DNA of 64,000 bases from Nocardia panacis. GTDB lineage: Bacteria > Actinomycetota > Actinomycetes > Mycobacteriales > Mycobacteriaceae. Positions 48,454 through 56,363 of this stretch are shown piece by piece (position 1 is the first letter of the stretch; the number at the start of each line of letters is the position of its first letter). Location: contig NZ_QZFU01000029.1 of the NCBI RefSeq assembly GCF_003598715.1, positions 479,050 through 543,049 of the forward strand, written 5' to 3'. A model generated the notes under the pieces. That model was given only the letters and a program-made list of their open reading frames with translations, ran no database searches and was not told where the DNA came from. Made by a program: the position numbers and the translations under genes.

Positions 48454-48663
48454 AGGTCTCTCCCTCCTGACATGCCGATGTGCGTTGTCGATCTCTGACA
48501 ATTCGCGTCACGCCCCGACGCGCGCGTGAAACTCTACGAACGACTGTGTTCGTGTACGCGAGTAGCGGGCTACCCGACTTCAGGTTCCTCCGATGCTCGC
48601 GGGGCGCGTGCCGGATCTCTTACGGGCAGGTCGTGTGGGAACAAAATCGGGGATGGGGGTGTT

Positions 48664-48693
48664 TTGGGAGCGTAACGGCTGCTCTGGCATACT
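48664..48693 (+). promoter_or_regulatory. Candidate promoter of rpmE
   Basis: TTGGGA (48664-48669), 18-base spacer, CATACT (48688-48693), about 110 bases before the rpmE ATG. The remainder of 48454-48808 shows no gene. Confidence 0.6.
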
Positions 48694-48808
48694 GAACGGT
48701 CGTTGCGTCTGTCCGTTGCGGGCAGACCTTCCCGCCTAAGTCGGTTCCGGTTCACGTCCTGGCAGATTCAGCGAGGGCGACCCGGCGACCACTATCGAGA
48801 GGACACCC

Positions 48809-49039
48809 ATGAAGGCAGGAATCCATCCGGCGTATGTCGACACCACGGTCGTCTGTGGTTGCGGCAACACCTTCCAGACTCGCAGCACCAAGGAGTCCGG
48901 ACACATCACCGTCGAGGTCTGCTCGCAGTGCCACCCGTTCTACACGGGCAAGCAGAAGATCCTGGACACCGGCGGTCGCGTGGCCCGCTTCGAGGCCCGC
49001 TACGGCAAGCGCGCCCCCAAGAAGGCCGACTCCAAGTAG
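48809..49039 (+). CDS. rpmE: 50S ribosomal protein L31 (zinc-binding form)
   Basis: 76-aa ribosomal protein bridging the subunits. The four zinc ligands of the C+ form are present as CGCGNTF and CSQCHPFYTGKQK, so this is the zinc-replete version whose C- paralogue would normally be elsewhere under Zur control. GAGAGGAC precedes the ATG. In M. tuberculosis rpmE directly follows rho; here the NRPS operon lies between. A hairpin terminator separates it from prfA. Confidence 0.97.
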   Translation: MKAGIHPAYVDTTVVCGCGNTFQTRSTKESGHITVEVCSQCHPFYTGKQKILDTGGRVARFEARYGKRAPKKADSK

Positions 49040-49045
49040 CTTCCG

Positions 49046-49088
49046 CGCCGACGCCCGGTCCTGCCTCGCAGGCCGGGCGTCGGCGTTT
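49046..49088 (+). terminator. 13-bp hairpin plus TTT between rpmE and prfA
   Basis: Arms CGCCGACGCCCGG (49046-49058) and CCGGGCGTCGGCG (49073-49085) followed by TTT. It lies 7 bases after the rpmE stop. It probably lowers read-through into prfA rather than fully blocking it, since no separate prfA promoter is evident. Confidence 0.85.
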
Positions 49089-49126
49089 CTGGTTCCACAG
49101 CGGAAATCACGAGGGAGCACCAAGAA

Positions 49127-50197
49127 ATGACGCAACCGTCCGCCATCGATGACATCCTGGCCGAGTATCAGGGGCTGGAGACGCAGCTGGCCGACCCGTC
49201 GCTGCACAGCGATGCGGGCGCCGCGCGCCGGGTCGGCAAGCGATTCGCCGAACTCGCCCCCGTCATGACCACCTACACCAAGCTGAAGTCCGCGCGCGAG
49301 GATCTGCAGACCGCCCGCGAACTCGCGGCCGACGACGCCGCTTTCGCCGCCGAGGTGCCCGAACTCGAAGAGCAGGTCGGCGTGTTGGAGCAGACACTGG
49401 CCGATTTGTTGGCCCCGCGCGATCCGCACGACAGCGACGATGTGGTCCTGGAGGTGAAGTCGGGCGAGGGCGGCGAGGAGTCGGCGCTGTTCGCCGCCGA
49501 TCTGGCCCGCATGTACATGCGCTATGCCGAGCGGCACGGCTGGAAGGCCGAGCTGCTCGGCGCGACCATCACCGATCTGGGCGGCTACAAGGAGGCCACG
49601 CTCGCCATCAAGAGCCGTGACGCGGTGCGCGACGGCGTGTGGTCGCGGTTCAAATGGGAGGGCGGCGTGCATCGGGTGCAGCGCGTTCCGGTGACCGAAT
49701 CGCAGGGCCGCATCCACACCTCGGCGGCGGGTGTGCTGGTCTATCCGGAACCGGACGAGGTGGCCGAGGTGGAGATCGATGAATCCGATCTGCGCATCGA
49801 TGTCTACCGGTCCTCCGGTAAGGGCGGTCAGGGCGTCAACACCACCGATTCGGCGGTCCGCATCACCCACCTGCCCTCGGGCATCGTGGTGACCTGCCAG
49901 AACGAGCGTTCGCAGCTGCAGAACAAGATGCGCGCCATGCAGGTGCTCGCGGCCCGATTGCAGGCACTCGCCGAGGAGCAGGCCGAGCAGGAGGCGGCGG
50001 CGGGTCGGGCAGGCCAGATTCGCACGGTGGATCGCTCCGAGCGGATCCGCACCTACAACTTCCCGGAGAACCGGATCGCCGATCACCGCATCGGCTTCAA
50101 GGCGCACAATTTGACCACCGTCCTCGACGGCGATATGGATGCGCTGCTCGATGCGCTCACCAAAGCCGATCGCGAGGCACGGATGGCCGCGGAGTAA
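49127..50197 (+). CDS. prfA: Peptide chain release factor 1
   Basis: 356-aa class I release factor that reads UAA and UAG. The catalytic GGQ loop is SSGKGGQGVNTTDSAVRITH, whose Gln is methylated by PrmC encoded just downstream. The codon-recognition loop is RVPVTESQGRIHTSAA with the P-x-T tripeptide (PVT) that marks RF1 rather than RF2. Start ATG 49127 follows GGGAGC at SD distance. The gap to prmC is 12 bases. Confidence 0.97.
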   Translation: MTQPSAIDDILAEYQGLETQLADPSLHSDAGAARRVGKRFAELAPVMTTYTKLKSAREDLQTARELAADDAAFAAEVPELEEQVGVLEQTLADLLAPRDPHDSDDVVLEVKSGEGGEESALFAADLARMYMRYAERHGWKAELLGATITDLGGYKEATLAIKSRDAVRDGVWSRFKWEGGVHRVQRVPVTESQGRIHTSAAGVLVYPEPDEVAEVEIDESDLRIDVYRSSGKGGQGVNTTDSAVRITHLPSGIVVTCQNERSQLQNKMRAMQVLAARLQALAEEQAEQEAAAGRAGQIRTVDRSERIRTYNFPENRIADHRIGFKAHNLTTVLDGDMDALLDALTKADREARMAAE

Positions 50198-50209
50198 CCG
50201 AGGAGTGTG

Positions 50210-51082
50210 GTGAGTCGAATTCCGCTGCGCCCGGTCATTGTCGAAGCCGTCGAGCGGTTGTCGGCGGCGGGTGTGGGCAGTCCGCGTGCGGATGCCGAGC
50301 TGTTGGCGGCCCATCTGCTCGGTGTCGAGCGGGGTCGGCTGGTGTTGGTGCCCATGGTCGAGCCCGAGGTGGCCGACCGGTACCGGGCGCTGGTGCAACA
50401 GCGCGCGCGGCGAATTCCCCTGCAGCACTTGACGGGTGTGGCGGCGATGGGCGGGATCGATCTGGCTGTCGGTCCCGGCGTGTTCGTGCCGCGTCCGGAG
50501 ACGGAGTTGCTTTTCGCGTGGGCGCTGGCGCAATTGGAGACGGTGCGCCACGATCACGCACCGGTGGTGGTCGATCTGTGCGCGGGTTCGGGCGCACTCG
50601 CCCTGGCCGTGGCGCAGGCCAGACCGGACGCACTGGTGCACGCGGTGGAAGTGGATCCGGCCGCCCTGCAGTGGACCCGCCGCAATGCCGAGGCGCGGAT
50701 CGCGGCGGGGGATACCCCGATCACTGTGCACGCCGCCGATGTCACGGCCCCGGATCTGCTCACCGAACTGGACGGCACGGTCGATGTGGTGCTGTCGAAT
50801 CCGCCCTACATCCCCGTCGGCGCCCTACTGGAACCCGAAGTGGCGGAGCATGATCCGCATCCGGCACTGTTCGGCGGCCCGGACGGGCTCGACGTGATCC
50901 GCCCGATGGTCCCGGCCATCGCCCGCCTGCTGCGGTCGGGTGGCGCGACCGCGATCGAACACGACGACAGCAATGCGGCCGGTGTGGTCGAAGCTTTCAC
51001 CGCCGATGGACGCTTCATCGAGATCGTCGAACATCCGGATCTGGCCGGACGACCCCGCTTCGTCGCCGCGACTCGTCGCTGA
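50210..51082 (+). CDS. prmC: Release-factor glutamine methyltransferase
   Basis: 290-aa SAM-dependent enzyme that N5-methylates the GGQ glutamine of release factors. An N-terminal helical domain (1-85) binds the factor. The Rossmann core has VVDLCAGSGALALAVAQARP for SAM and the catalytic VLSNPPYIPVGALLEPEV (NPPY). Of two tandem GTG codons the second (50210) is preferred for its 4-base spacing from GAGGAG at 50200-50205; 50207 is the alternative. Confidence 0.95.
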   Translation: MSRIPLRPVIVEAVERLSAAGVGSPRADAELLAAHLLGVERGRLVLVPMVEPEVADRYRALVQQRARRIPLQHLTGVAAMGGIDLAVGPGVFVPRPETELLFAWALAQLETVRHDHAPVVVDLCAGSGALALAVAQARPDALVHAVEVDPAALQWTRRNAEARIAAGDTPITVHAADVTAPDLLTELDGTVDVVLSNPPYIPVGALLEPEVAEHDPHPALFGGPDGLDVIRPMVPAIARLLRSGGATAIEHDDSNAAGVVEAFTADGRFIEIVEHPDLAGRPRFVAATRR

Positions 51083-51108
51083 TTCGGCGCGCGTGAAAGG
51101 ATAGGCCG

Positions 51109-51774
51109 GTGAGTACCGTCTACGACTGCGCGGACCCAGACTCGCGCGCCGCGGGAATGACCGCGGCAACCAGTTCGCTGAAATCCGGGCGGCTGGTCGT
51201 GCTGCCCACCGATACCCTGTACGGCCTCGGGGCCGACGCCTTCGACTCGACCGCCGTGAGCGCGCTGCTCGCGGCCAAGCGCCGCGGCCGCGATATGCCG
51301 GTGCCGGTGCTGGTCGGGTCCTGGCACACCATCGACGGGCTGGTCTTCTCGGTGCGCCCGCAGGCCCGCGACCTGATCCGCGCCTTCTGGCCCGGCGGCC
51401 TGAGTCTCGTTGTGCCGCAAGCGCCTTCGCTTGCCTGGGATCTGGGTGACGCCAGGGGCACGGTCATGTTGCGCATGCCGCTGCACCCGGTCGCGCTCGA
51501 GCTGCTGCGCGAGGTGGGCCCGCTCGCGGTATCCAGTGCCAATGTCTCCGGGCTGCCGCCCGCCAAAACGGCCGAGGAGGCCCGCGCCCAACTGGGCGAC
51601 CTGGTCGATATCTACCTCGACGGCGGCCGGGCCACCCACGCCGTCGCCTCCACCATCGTCGACCTGACCGCGGACGAGCCGCGCGTCCTGCGCGAGGGCG
51701 CGGTCCCGGTCGAGCAGGTCGCCGAGGTGCTCGGTATGACGCCGCAGGCGCTCACCTCGTCAGCGTCGCGGTGA
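51109..51774 (+). CDS. L-threonylcarbamoyladenylate synthase (Sua5/YrdC/TsaC family)
   Basis: 221-aa enzyme making threonylcarbamoyl-AMP from threonine, bicarbonate and ATP for the t6A37 modification of ANN-decoding tRNAs. The YrdC fold is visible as LKSGRLVVLPTDTLYGLGADAF, AAKRRGRDMPVPVLVGSWH, FWPGGLSLVV and PLAVSSANVSGLPPAKTAEEA. GTG 51109 has AAAGGA upstream. It lies between prmC and wecA with short gaps, the order seen in mycobacteria. Confidence 0.94.
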   Translation: MSTVYDCADPDSRAAGMTAATSSLKSGRLVVLPTDTLYGLGADAFDSTAVSALLAAKRRGRDMPVPVLVGSWHTIDGLVFSVRPQARDLIRAFWPGGLSLVVPQAPSLAWDLGDARGTVMLRMPLHPVALELLREVGPLAVSSANVSGLPPAKTAEEARAQLGDLVDIYLDGGRATHAVASTIVDLTADEPRVLREGAVPVEQVAEVLGMTPQALTSSASR

Positions 51775-51778
51775 ATGC

Positions 51779-52969
51779 ATGGCTGAGCTGGCACTAGACG
51801 ACGGCATCATCGGATCCTTCGGCTGGGGCTCGGTCGTCCCGATGCGCGAGCTGCTGCTCGTGGTCCTCATCTCGGCGACCGTCACCCTGCTGGCCACCGG
51901 CGGTGTGCGGCTGCTCGCCATCGCCTTCGGCGCGATCGCGGTGCCGCGCGATCGCGATGTGCACACCCAGCCGATTCCGCGCATGGGCGGGGTCGGCATG
52001 TACATCGGCGTGGTGGCCGCGGTCCTTTTCGCGCACCAATTGCCCGCCCTGCGTCGCGGCTTCGATTTCCGACCCGATATTCCGGCGGTGCTGGTCGCGG
52101 CGACCCTCATCGTGCTGGTCGGCATCGTGGACGACCGCTGGGGTCTGGACGCGCTCACCAAATTCGCCGGTCAGGTGACGGCGGCGGGTGTGATGGCCGT
52201 GATGGGTCTGAGCTGGTACAGCATCTACAACCCGTTCACCAATGAGACCGTGGTGCTCGATTCGCTGCAGGGCGCGATCGTCACGGTAATCGTCACCGTC
52301 ACGCTGGTGAATGCCATGAATTTCGTCGACGGTCTGGACGGACTCGCGGCCGGACTCGGATTGATCTGCGCGAGCGCGGTCTTCGTCTTCGCGATCGGAT
52401 TGCTCTACGAGCAGGGCGGTTCGGTGGATTCCTATCCACCCGCGCTGGTGGCCGCCGCCATGGCGGGCGCGTGCCTGGGATTCCTGCCGCACAATTTCCA
52501 ACCCGCTCGCATATTCATGGGTGATTCGGGCTCCATGCTGATCGGCTTGGTGCTGGCGGCGGTGTCCACCGGCGCATCGGGTCGAATTCCGCTCCAGGGT
52601 TACGGCACTCGAGACATTGTCGGTCTGCTTTCGCCGCTGCTGCTCGTCTCGGCGGTGATGTTCATTCCGGTGTTGGATCTGGTGCTGGCCATCGTGCGGC
52701 GGGTGCGCGCAGGCGTCAGCTTCTCCACTCCGGACAAAATGCATCTGCACCATCGCCTGTTGCAGATCGGCCATTCGCAGCGGCGCGTGGTGTTGTTGAT
52801 CTATTTGTGGGTCGGCGTACTGGCCTTCGGCGCGGTCGGCACTTCGCTGATGGATCGGCGGCTGGTGGTGTTGCTCGTCGCGGCCGGATTGCTGTTCGCG
52901 CTGGTGGTCACCGCGGTGCCCGGAATGCGGCGCGGGCGGGCCGCCGCCGAGGAGAAAGCGTCCGGGTAA
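51779..52969 (+). CDS. wecA: Polyprenyl-phosphate GlcNAc-1-phosphate transferase
   Basis: 396-aa membrane enzyme of the MraY/WecA family that moves GlcNAc-1-phosphate to decaprenyl phosphate, starting the arabinogalactan linker in mycolic-acid bacteria. About 11 membrane helices are visible. The catalytic cytoplasmic loops have PRDRDVHTQPIPRMGG, IVDDRWGLDALTKFAGQ (Asp pair) and NAMNFVDGLDGLAAGLG, with the family-specific DKMHLHHRLLQIGHSQRR near the end. ATG 51779 is 4 bases after the previous stop. It ends 11 bases before the AtpI-like gene. Confidence 0.94.
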   Translation: MAELALDDGIIGSFGWGSVVPMRELLLVVLISATVTLLATGGVRLLAIAFGAIAVPRDRDVHTQPIPRMGGVGMYIGVVAAVLFAHQLPALRRGFDFRPDIPAVLVAATLIVLVGIVDDRWGLDALTKFAGQVTAAGVMAVMGLSWYSIYNPFTNETVVLDSLQGAIVTVIVTVTLVNAMNFVDGLDGLAAGLGLICASAVFVFAIGLLYEQGGSVDSYPPALVAAAMAGACLGFLPHNFQPARIFMGDSGSMLIGLVLAAVSTGASGRIPLQGYGTRDIVGLLSPLLLVSAVMFIPVLDLVLAIVRRVRAGVSFSTPDKMHLHHRLLQIGHSQRRVVLLIYLWVGVLAFGAVGTSLMDRRLVVLLVAAGLLFALVVTAVPGMRRGRAAAEEKASG

Positions 52970-52980
52970 AGTCGGACATC

Positions 52981-53451
52981 GTGAACGCCCCTATCAACCC
53001 CGTCCCCGGTCCCGATGCCCCGTTGCGCGGTGCGCTGCGCTACGGGCTGATCGGTTTGGGCGTGCTCGTCGTGCTGTCCACGGTGGTCGCCACTGTGACG
53101 GCGGGCGTGCCGGGTCTGTGGGGCGCGCTGCTCGGCTCCGCGATCGGCGGCGGCTTCATCCTCACCACGGCCGCGGTGGTGTTGTTCGGCGGGAAGTTGC
53201 CGCCGAGCACCGCCGGTCTGGTGATGCTGGTCAGCTGGGTGGGCAAGGTGCTGGTGGTGTTGATCATCATCGCGGTGCTCAATCACTTCGATTTCTACAA
53301 CCGGGTCGCACTGTTTCTGACCGTGGTCGGCGCGCTGCTGATCGTGCTCGGTGCCGAGACCTATGGTGTTGTGCGCCAAAAGGTTCCGTACGTGACGGTG
53401 CCCGATCGCGAGGCAGCCGACGCCGATTCGGCCGCGCCCGACACCCAATGA
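52981..53451 (+). CDS. AtpI-like small membrane protein upstream of ATP synthase operon
   Basis: 156-aa protein with four hydrophobic segments (GLIGLGVLVVLSTVVATV, LLGSAIGGGFILTTAAVVLF, GLVMLVSWVGKVLVVLIIIAV, VALFLTVVGALLIVLGAE) and polar ends. Position and topology match the Rv1303-type protein found before atpB in mycobacteria and AtpI of other bacteria, which aids assembly of the c-ring. The GTG at 52981 is chosen; an open frame further upstream runs inside wecA. It is 288 bases before atpB and may share or precede the operon promoter. Confidence 0.8.
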   Translation: MNAPINPVPGPDAPLRGALRYGLIGLGVLVVLSTVVATVTAGVPGLWGALLGSAIGGGFILTTAAVVLFGGKLPPSTAGLVMLVSWVGKVLVVLIIIAVLNHFDFYNRVALFLTVVGALLIVLGAETYGVVRQKVPYVTVPDREAADADSAAPDTQ

Positions 53452-53738
53452 ACTCCCCGAGAACGGGAACGGATCCCACCGCGATCCGGGAAAATCCGCA
53501 CCCACCTACACGTTGTCGTAGATAGCTTGGTAAAGTGTTGGTAAGCAAGCGACCAAGTGAGGGGCGATCCCACCGAACGCGCTGATGGCCGCTATGCTTA
53601 CTGCCGTGCCGGGCTCCGAGGGGAAACCGGTTCTGCATGTCGACGATGTCGCCGACACACGTACAGACGCCACAGCGGTCCTACCGCCCAGCTGATGACG
53701 AATTTCGAGCCGACCTGAGTCGACCCAATTGATCGTCA
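53452..53738 (+). other. Intergenic region before atpB
   Basis: 287 bases without a gene. It contains two direct TTGGTAA copies (53530 region) and AT-richer patches such as TATGCTTACTG near 53595, which are plausible promoter material, but no convincing -35/-10 pair with correct spacing could be assigned. Confidence 0.4.
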
Positions 53739-54587
53739 ATGTCCGATCGAACCGCGGGAATGACCGTACCCGCGGCCCGAGCACGGGAGAGAACGCTGAG
53801 CGTCACCACTTTGGCGGGCGAGTTCCACGCGCCTTCGCTTATCGACTTCTTCCCTCCAGCTTTGCTGTTCGAGGGAACGCCGTTCCAGATCGATCGTTTG
53901 ATGATGATCCGGTTGATCATGACGGCCGTACTGCTCATCGTGATGTTCCTGGCATTCCGCAATCCTCGGATCGTCCCGCGCGGCCTGCAGAACGTCGCGG
54001 AAACCGGCCTGGTTTTCGTGAAGGAGCAGATCTGTGAAGAGGTTCTCGGCAAGGAAAGCGGACGCAAGTTCTTTCCCCTGATCGCCACGATCTTCTTCAC
54101 GGTCCTCTTTCTGAACTTCTCCGGCGTCATTCCGGGACTCAACATCTCGTCGAATGCCCGAATCGGCATGCCGCTGGTGTTGGCCGTCATCGCCTACCTC
54201 GCGTTCAACTACGTGGGTATCAAGAAGTACGGCTTCCTCACCTACATGCGCAGCAGCATCGTCGTGCCGAATGTGCCGCCCGCGCTGCATGTGCTGCTGA
54301 TCCCGATCGAGTTCGTCTCGACCTTCATCCTGCGGCCGTTCACGCTGACCGTCCGTCTCATGGCCAATATGCTCGCGGGTCACATCATGCTGGTGCTGTT
54401 CTTCAGCGCCACCTGGTTCTTCCTGTTCGACGCCGCGGCCTGGATGAAGGTGTTCTCGCCGTTCTCGCTGCTGGCCGGACTCGGGTTCACGCTGTTCGAG
54501 CTGCTGGTCATCTTCCTGCAGGCCTACGTCTTCGCGTTGCTGACCGCCGTCTACCTCAGCCTGGCTGAGCACGCCGACTCTCACTGA
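53739..54587 (+). CDS. atpB: F1Fo ATP synthase subunit a
   Basis: Proton-channel subunit next to the c-ring. About six membrane helices are visible, and the essential Arg region is FILRPFTLTVRLMANMLAGHIM, followed by the conserved ...FTLFELLVIFLQAYVFALLTAVYL. The start is uncertain. ATG 53739 and ATG 53760 both lack a Shine-Dalgarno, whereas an in-frame CTG at 53796 (giving LSVTTLAGEFHAPSL, 263 aa) follows GGGAGAG at good spacing and coincides with the start of family resemblance. 53739 is given as the outer limit. First structural gene of the eight-gene ATP synthase operon. Confidence 0.93.
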   Translation: MSDRTAGMTVPAARARERTLSVTTLAGEFHAPSLIDFFPPALLFEGTPFQIDRLMMIRLIMTAVLLIVMFLAFRNPRIVPRGLQNVAETGLVFVKEQICEEVLGKESGRKFFPLIATIFFTVLFLNFSGVIPGLNISSNARIGMPLVLAVIAYLAFNYVGIKKYGFLTYMRSSIVVPNVPPALHVLLIPIEFVSTFILRPFTLTVRLMANMLAGHIMLVLFFSATWFFLFDAAAWMKVFSPFSLLAGLGFTLFELLVIFLQAYVFALLTAVYLSLAEHADSH

Positions 54588-54658
54588 CCGACCGGATACA
54601 CCTCACAAACCTGCACACGCGCCGTCGGCGGGTGGGCGACAGAAAGGGAATAAATCAG

Positions 54659-54904
54659 ATGAGCACCCTCTCGTACCTGGCTGCTGAAGCTGCTGACGCC
54701 AAGGTCAAGGGCTACGGCGCCATCGGTTACGGTCTGGCGGCCATCGGCCCCGGCATCGGTGTCGGCATTGTCGTCGGCAAGGCCATCGAGGGCATCGCCC
54801 GCCAGCCCGAGCTGCAGGGCACCATCCGCACCAACATGTTCCTCGGTATCGCCTTCACCGAGGCCCTGGCCCTGATCGGCCTCGTCGCCGGCTTCATTTT
54901 CTGA
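54659..54904 (+). CDS. atpE: F1Fo ATP synthase subunit c
   Basis: 81-aa hairpin proteolipid forming the rotor ring. Helix 1 is IGYGLAAIGPGIGVGIVVG, the polar loop ARQPELQG, and helix 2 carries the proton-binding Glu68 in FLGIAFTEALALIGLVAGF. ATG 54659 is chosen over ATG 54632 because AAAGGG lies between them and the family starts there. Five bases separate it from atpF. Confidence 0.96.
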   Translation: MSTLSYLAAEAADAKVKGYGAIGYGLAAIGPGIGVGIVVGKAIEGIARQPELQGTIRTNMFLGIAFTEALALIGLVAGFIF

Positions 54905-54909
54905 TTCCG

Positions 54910-55470
54910 ATGTACCAGATCACCACGCTCGCAGCGCAGGCGGAAGGGGATATCAATCCCCTCATCCCCGAGAACTACGACATCATTTGGTCGATCGTCT
55001 GCATCGTCATCATCGGCGTCGCGTTCTACAAGTACGTGATCCCGCGCCTGATGAAGGTGCTCGACGAGCGCTCCGACAAGATCGAGGGCGGCATCAAGCG
55101 GGCCGAGGCGGCCCAGGAGCAGGCTCAGCTCACGCTGCAGCAGTACCAGCAGCAGTTGGCCGACGCCCGCCTGGAAGCCGCACGCATCCGCGAGGAGGCG
55201 CGCACCCAGGGTCAGCAGATCCTGGCGCAGATGCGGACCGAGGCGCAGGCCGAGAGCGACCGCATCGTCGCCGCCGGTCACTCGCAGCTGGAGGCTCAGC
55301 GCCAGCAGATCCTGACCGAACTGCGCTCCGAGGTCGGCCGCACGGCCGTCGACCTGGCCGAGAAGATTATCGGGCAGTCGGTTTCGGACGAGGCCAAACA
55401 GGCCGCGTCGATCGAAAAGTTCCTGACCGAACTCGATCAGACCAATGCCGGCATCGGGGTTGGAAGGTAA
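54910..55470 (+). CDS. atpF: F1Fo ATP synthase subunit b
   Basis: 186-aa peripheral-stalk subunit. A single N-terminal membrane helix (about 26-45, IIWSIVCIVIIGVAFYKYVI) is followed by a long charged coiled coil (about 55-160) rich in Ala, Glu, Gln and Arg (EAAQEQAQLTLQQYQQQLAD). It is an ordinary separate b subunit, not the fused b-delta chain. Ten bases separate it from the delta-subunit start region. Confidence 0.95.
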   Translation: MYQITTLAAQAEGDINPLIPENYDIIWSIVCIVIIGVAFYKYVIPRLMKVLDERSDKIEGGIKRAEAAQEQAQLTLQQYQQQLADARLEAARIREEARTQGQQILAQMRTEAQAESDRIVAAGHSQLEAQRQQILTELRSEVGRTAVDLAEKIIGQSVSDEAKQAASIEKFLTELDQTNAGIGVGR

Positions 55471-55479
55471 GACGCGAAA

Positions 55480-56298
55480 GTGAGAAGCATGTACGCAGCG
55501 AGCCGTGAGGCACGCTCCCGGTCGCGGGAGGCACTTCGGGCCGCGCTGACCGGAAGCGACAGTGTCGCGGCCACAACAGGGTCGGAACTGTTCGCCGTTG
55601 TCGCCGTGCTGGACGACCAGCGTTCGCTGCGTGTTGCGCTCGCGGACGTGTCGGTGCCGGGCTCGGTGCGCGCCGAGCTCAGCGAACGGGTCTTCGGCGG
55701 CAAGGTCAGCGCGGCCACTCAGGCGGTGCTGACCACGGCCGTGGCCCAGAACTGGTCGCGCACAGCGGATCTCGTCGACACCCTGGTGTTGCTGGGGCAG
55801 GAGGCGCTGCTGGAGTCGGCCGCCGACACCGGTCGGTTGGACGCGGTCGAGGACGAGCTGTTCCGGCTGGGCCGGATCCTCGCCGACAACCCCCGGCTCG
55901 AGCAGGCACTCTCGGATCGGAGCAAACCTGTCGCCGCCAAGCGCGAGCTCATCGCGCGGTTGCTGGCAGGCAAGACCGAGCCGATCACCCAGACCCTGGC
56001 CGAACAGGTGGTCGGGCGCAGGCGCACCAGCATCGGCGTGGCCTTCGACGAACTGTCCGATCTGGCGGCGGCCCGGCGCGATCAGATCGTCGCGCACGTG
56101 CGCGCCGCGATCCCCCTGACGCAGCAGCAGCGCGAGCGGCTGGCCGCCTCGCTGCGCCGTATCTACGGCAAGCAGATCACGGTCCATGTGCAGGTCGATT
56201 CGAGCCTGCTGAGCGGCCTGGTCGTCCACATCGGCGACGACGTGATCGATGGCAGCGCCACCGGCCGATTGGAGCGGCTGCGCCGAGAACTGGCCTGA
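55480..56298 (+). CDS. atpH: F1Fo ATP synthase subunit delta
   Basis: 272-aa stalk subunit linking F1 to subunit b. It is longer than the ~180 aa of E. coli delta, as usual in actinobacteria. The N-terminal helical domain starts MYAASREARSRSREALRAAL, and the C-terminal conserved segment is QQQRERLAASLRRIYGKQITVHVQVDSSLLSGLVVHIGD. GTG 55480 is the first start, with GGAAGG 13 bases before it; ATG 55489 (MYAASRE) is an equal candidate. Confidence 0.93.
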   Translation: MRSMYAASREARSRSREALRAALTGSDSVAATTGSELFAVVAVLDDQRSLRVALADVSVPGSVRAELSERVFGGKVSAATQAVLTTAVAQNWSRTADLVDTLVLLGQEALLESAADTGRLDAVEDELFRLGRILADNPRLEQALSDRSKPVAAKRELIARLLAGKTEPITQTLAEQVVGRRRTSIGVAFDELSDLAAARRDQIVAHVRAAIPLTQQQRERLAASLRRIYGKQITVHVQVDSSLLSGLVVHIGDDVIDGSATGRLERLRRELA

Positions 56299-56363
56299 CG
56301 GGCCGGATGCCGCGCCGCGCCACCCCCGACATTGCAGACCCACACAGCGAGAGCAGGAACAAC

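Noticed and set aside
35285..48500. Search for integrase, transposase or att repeats at the NRPS island edges
   Set aside because: None seen; both edges are ordinary intergenic DNA, so no mobile element is called.
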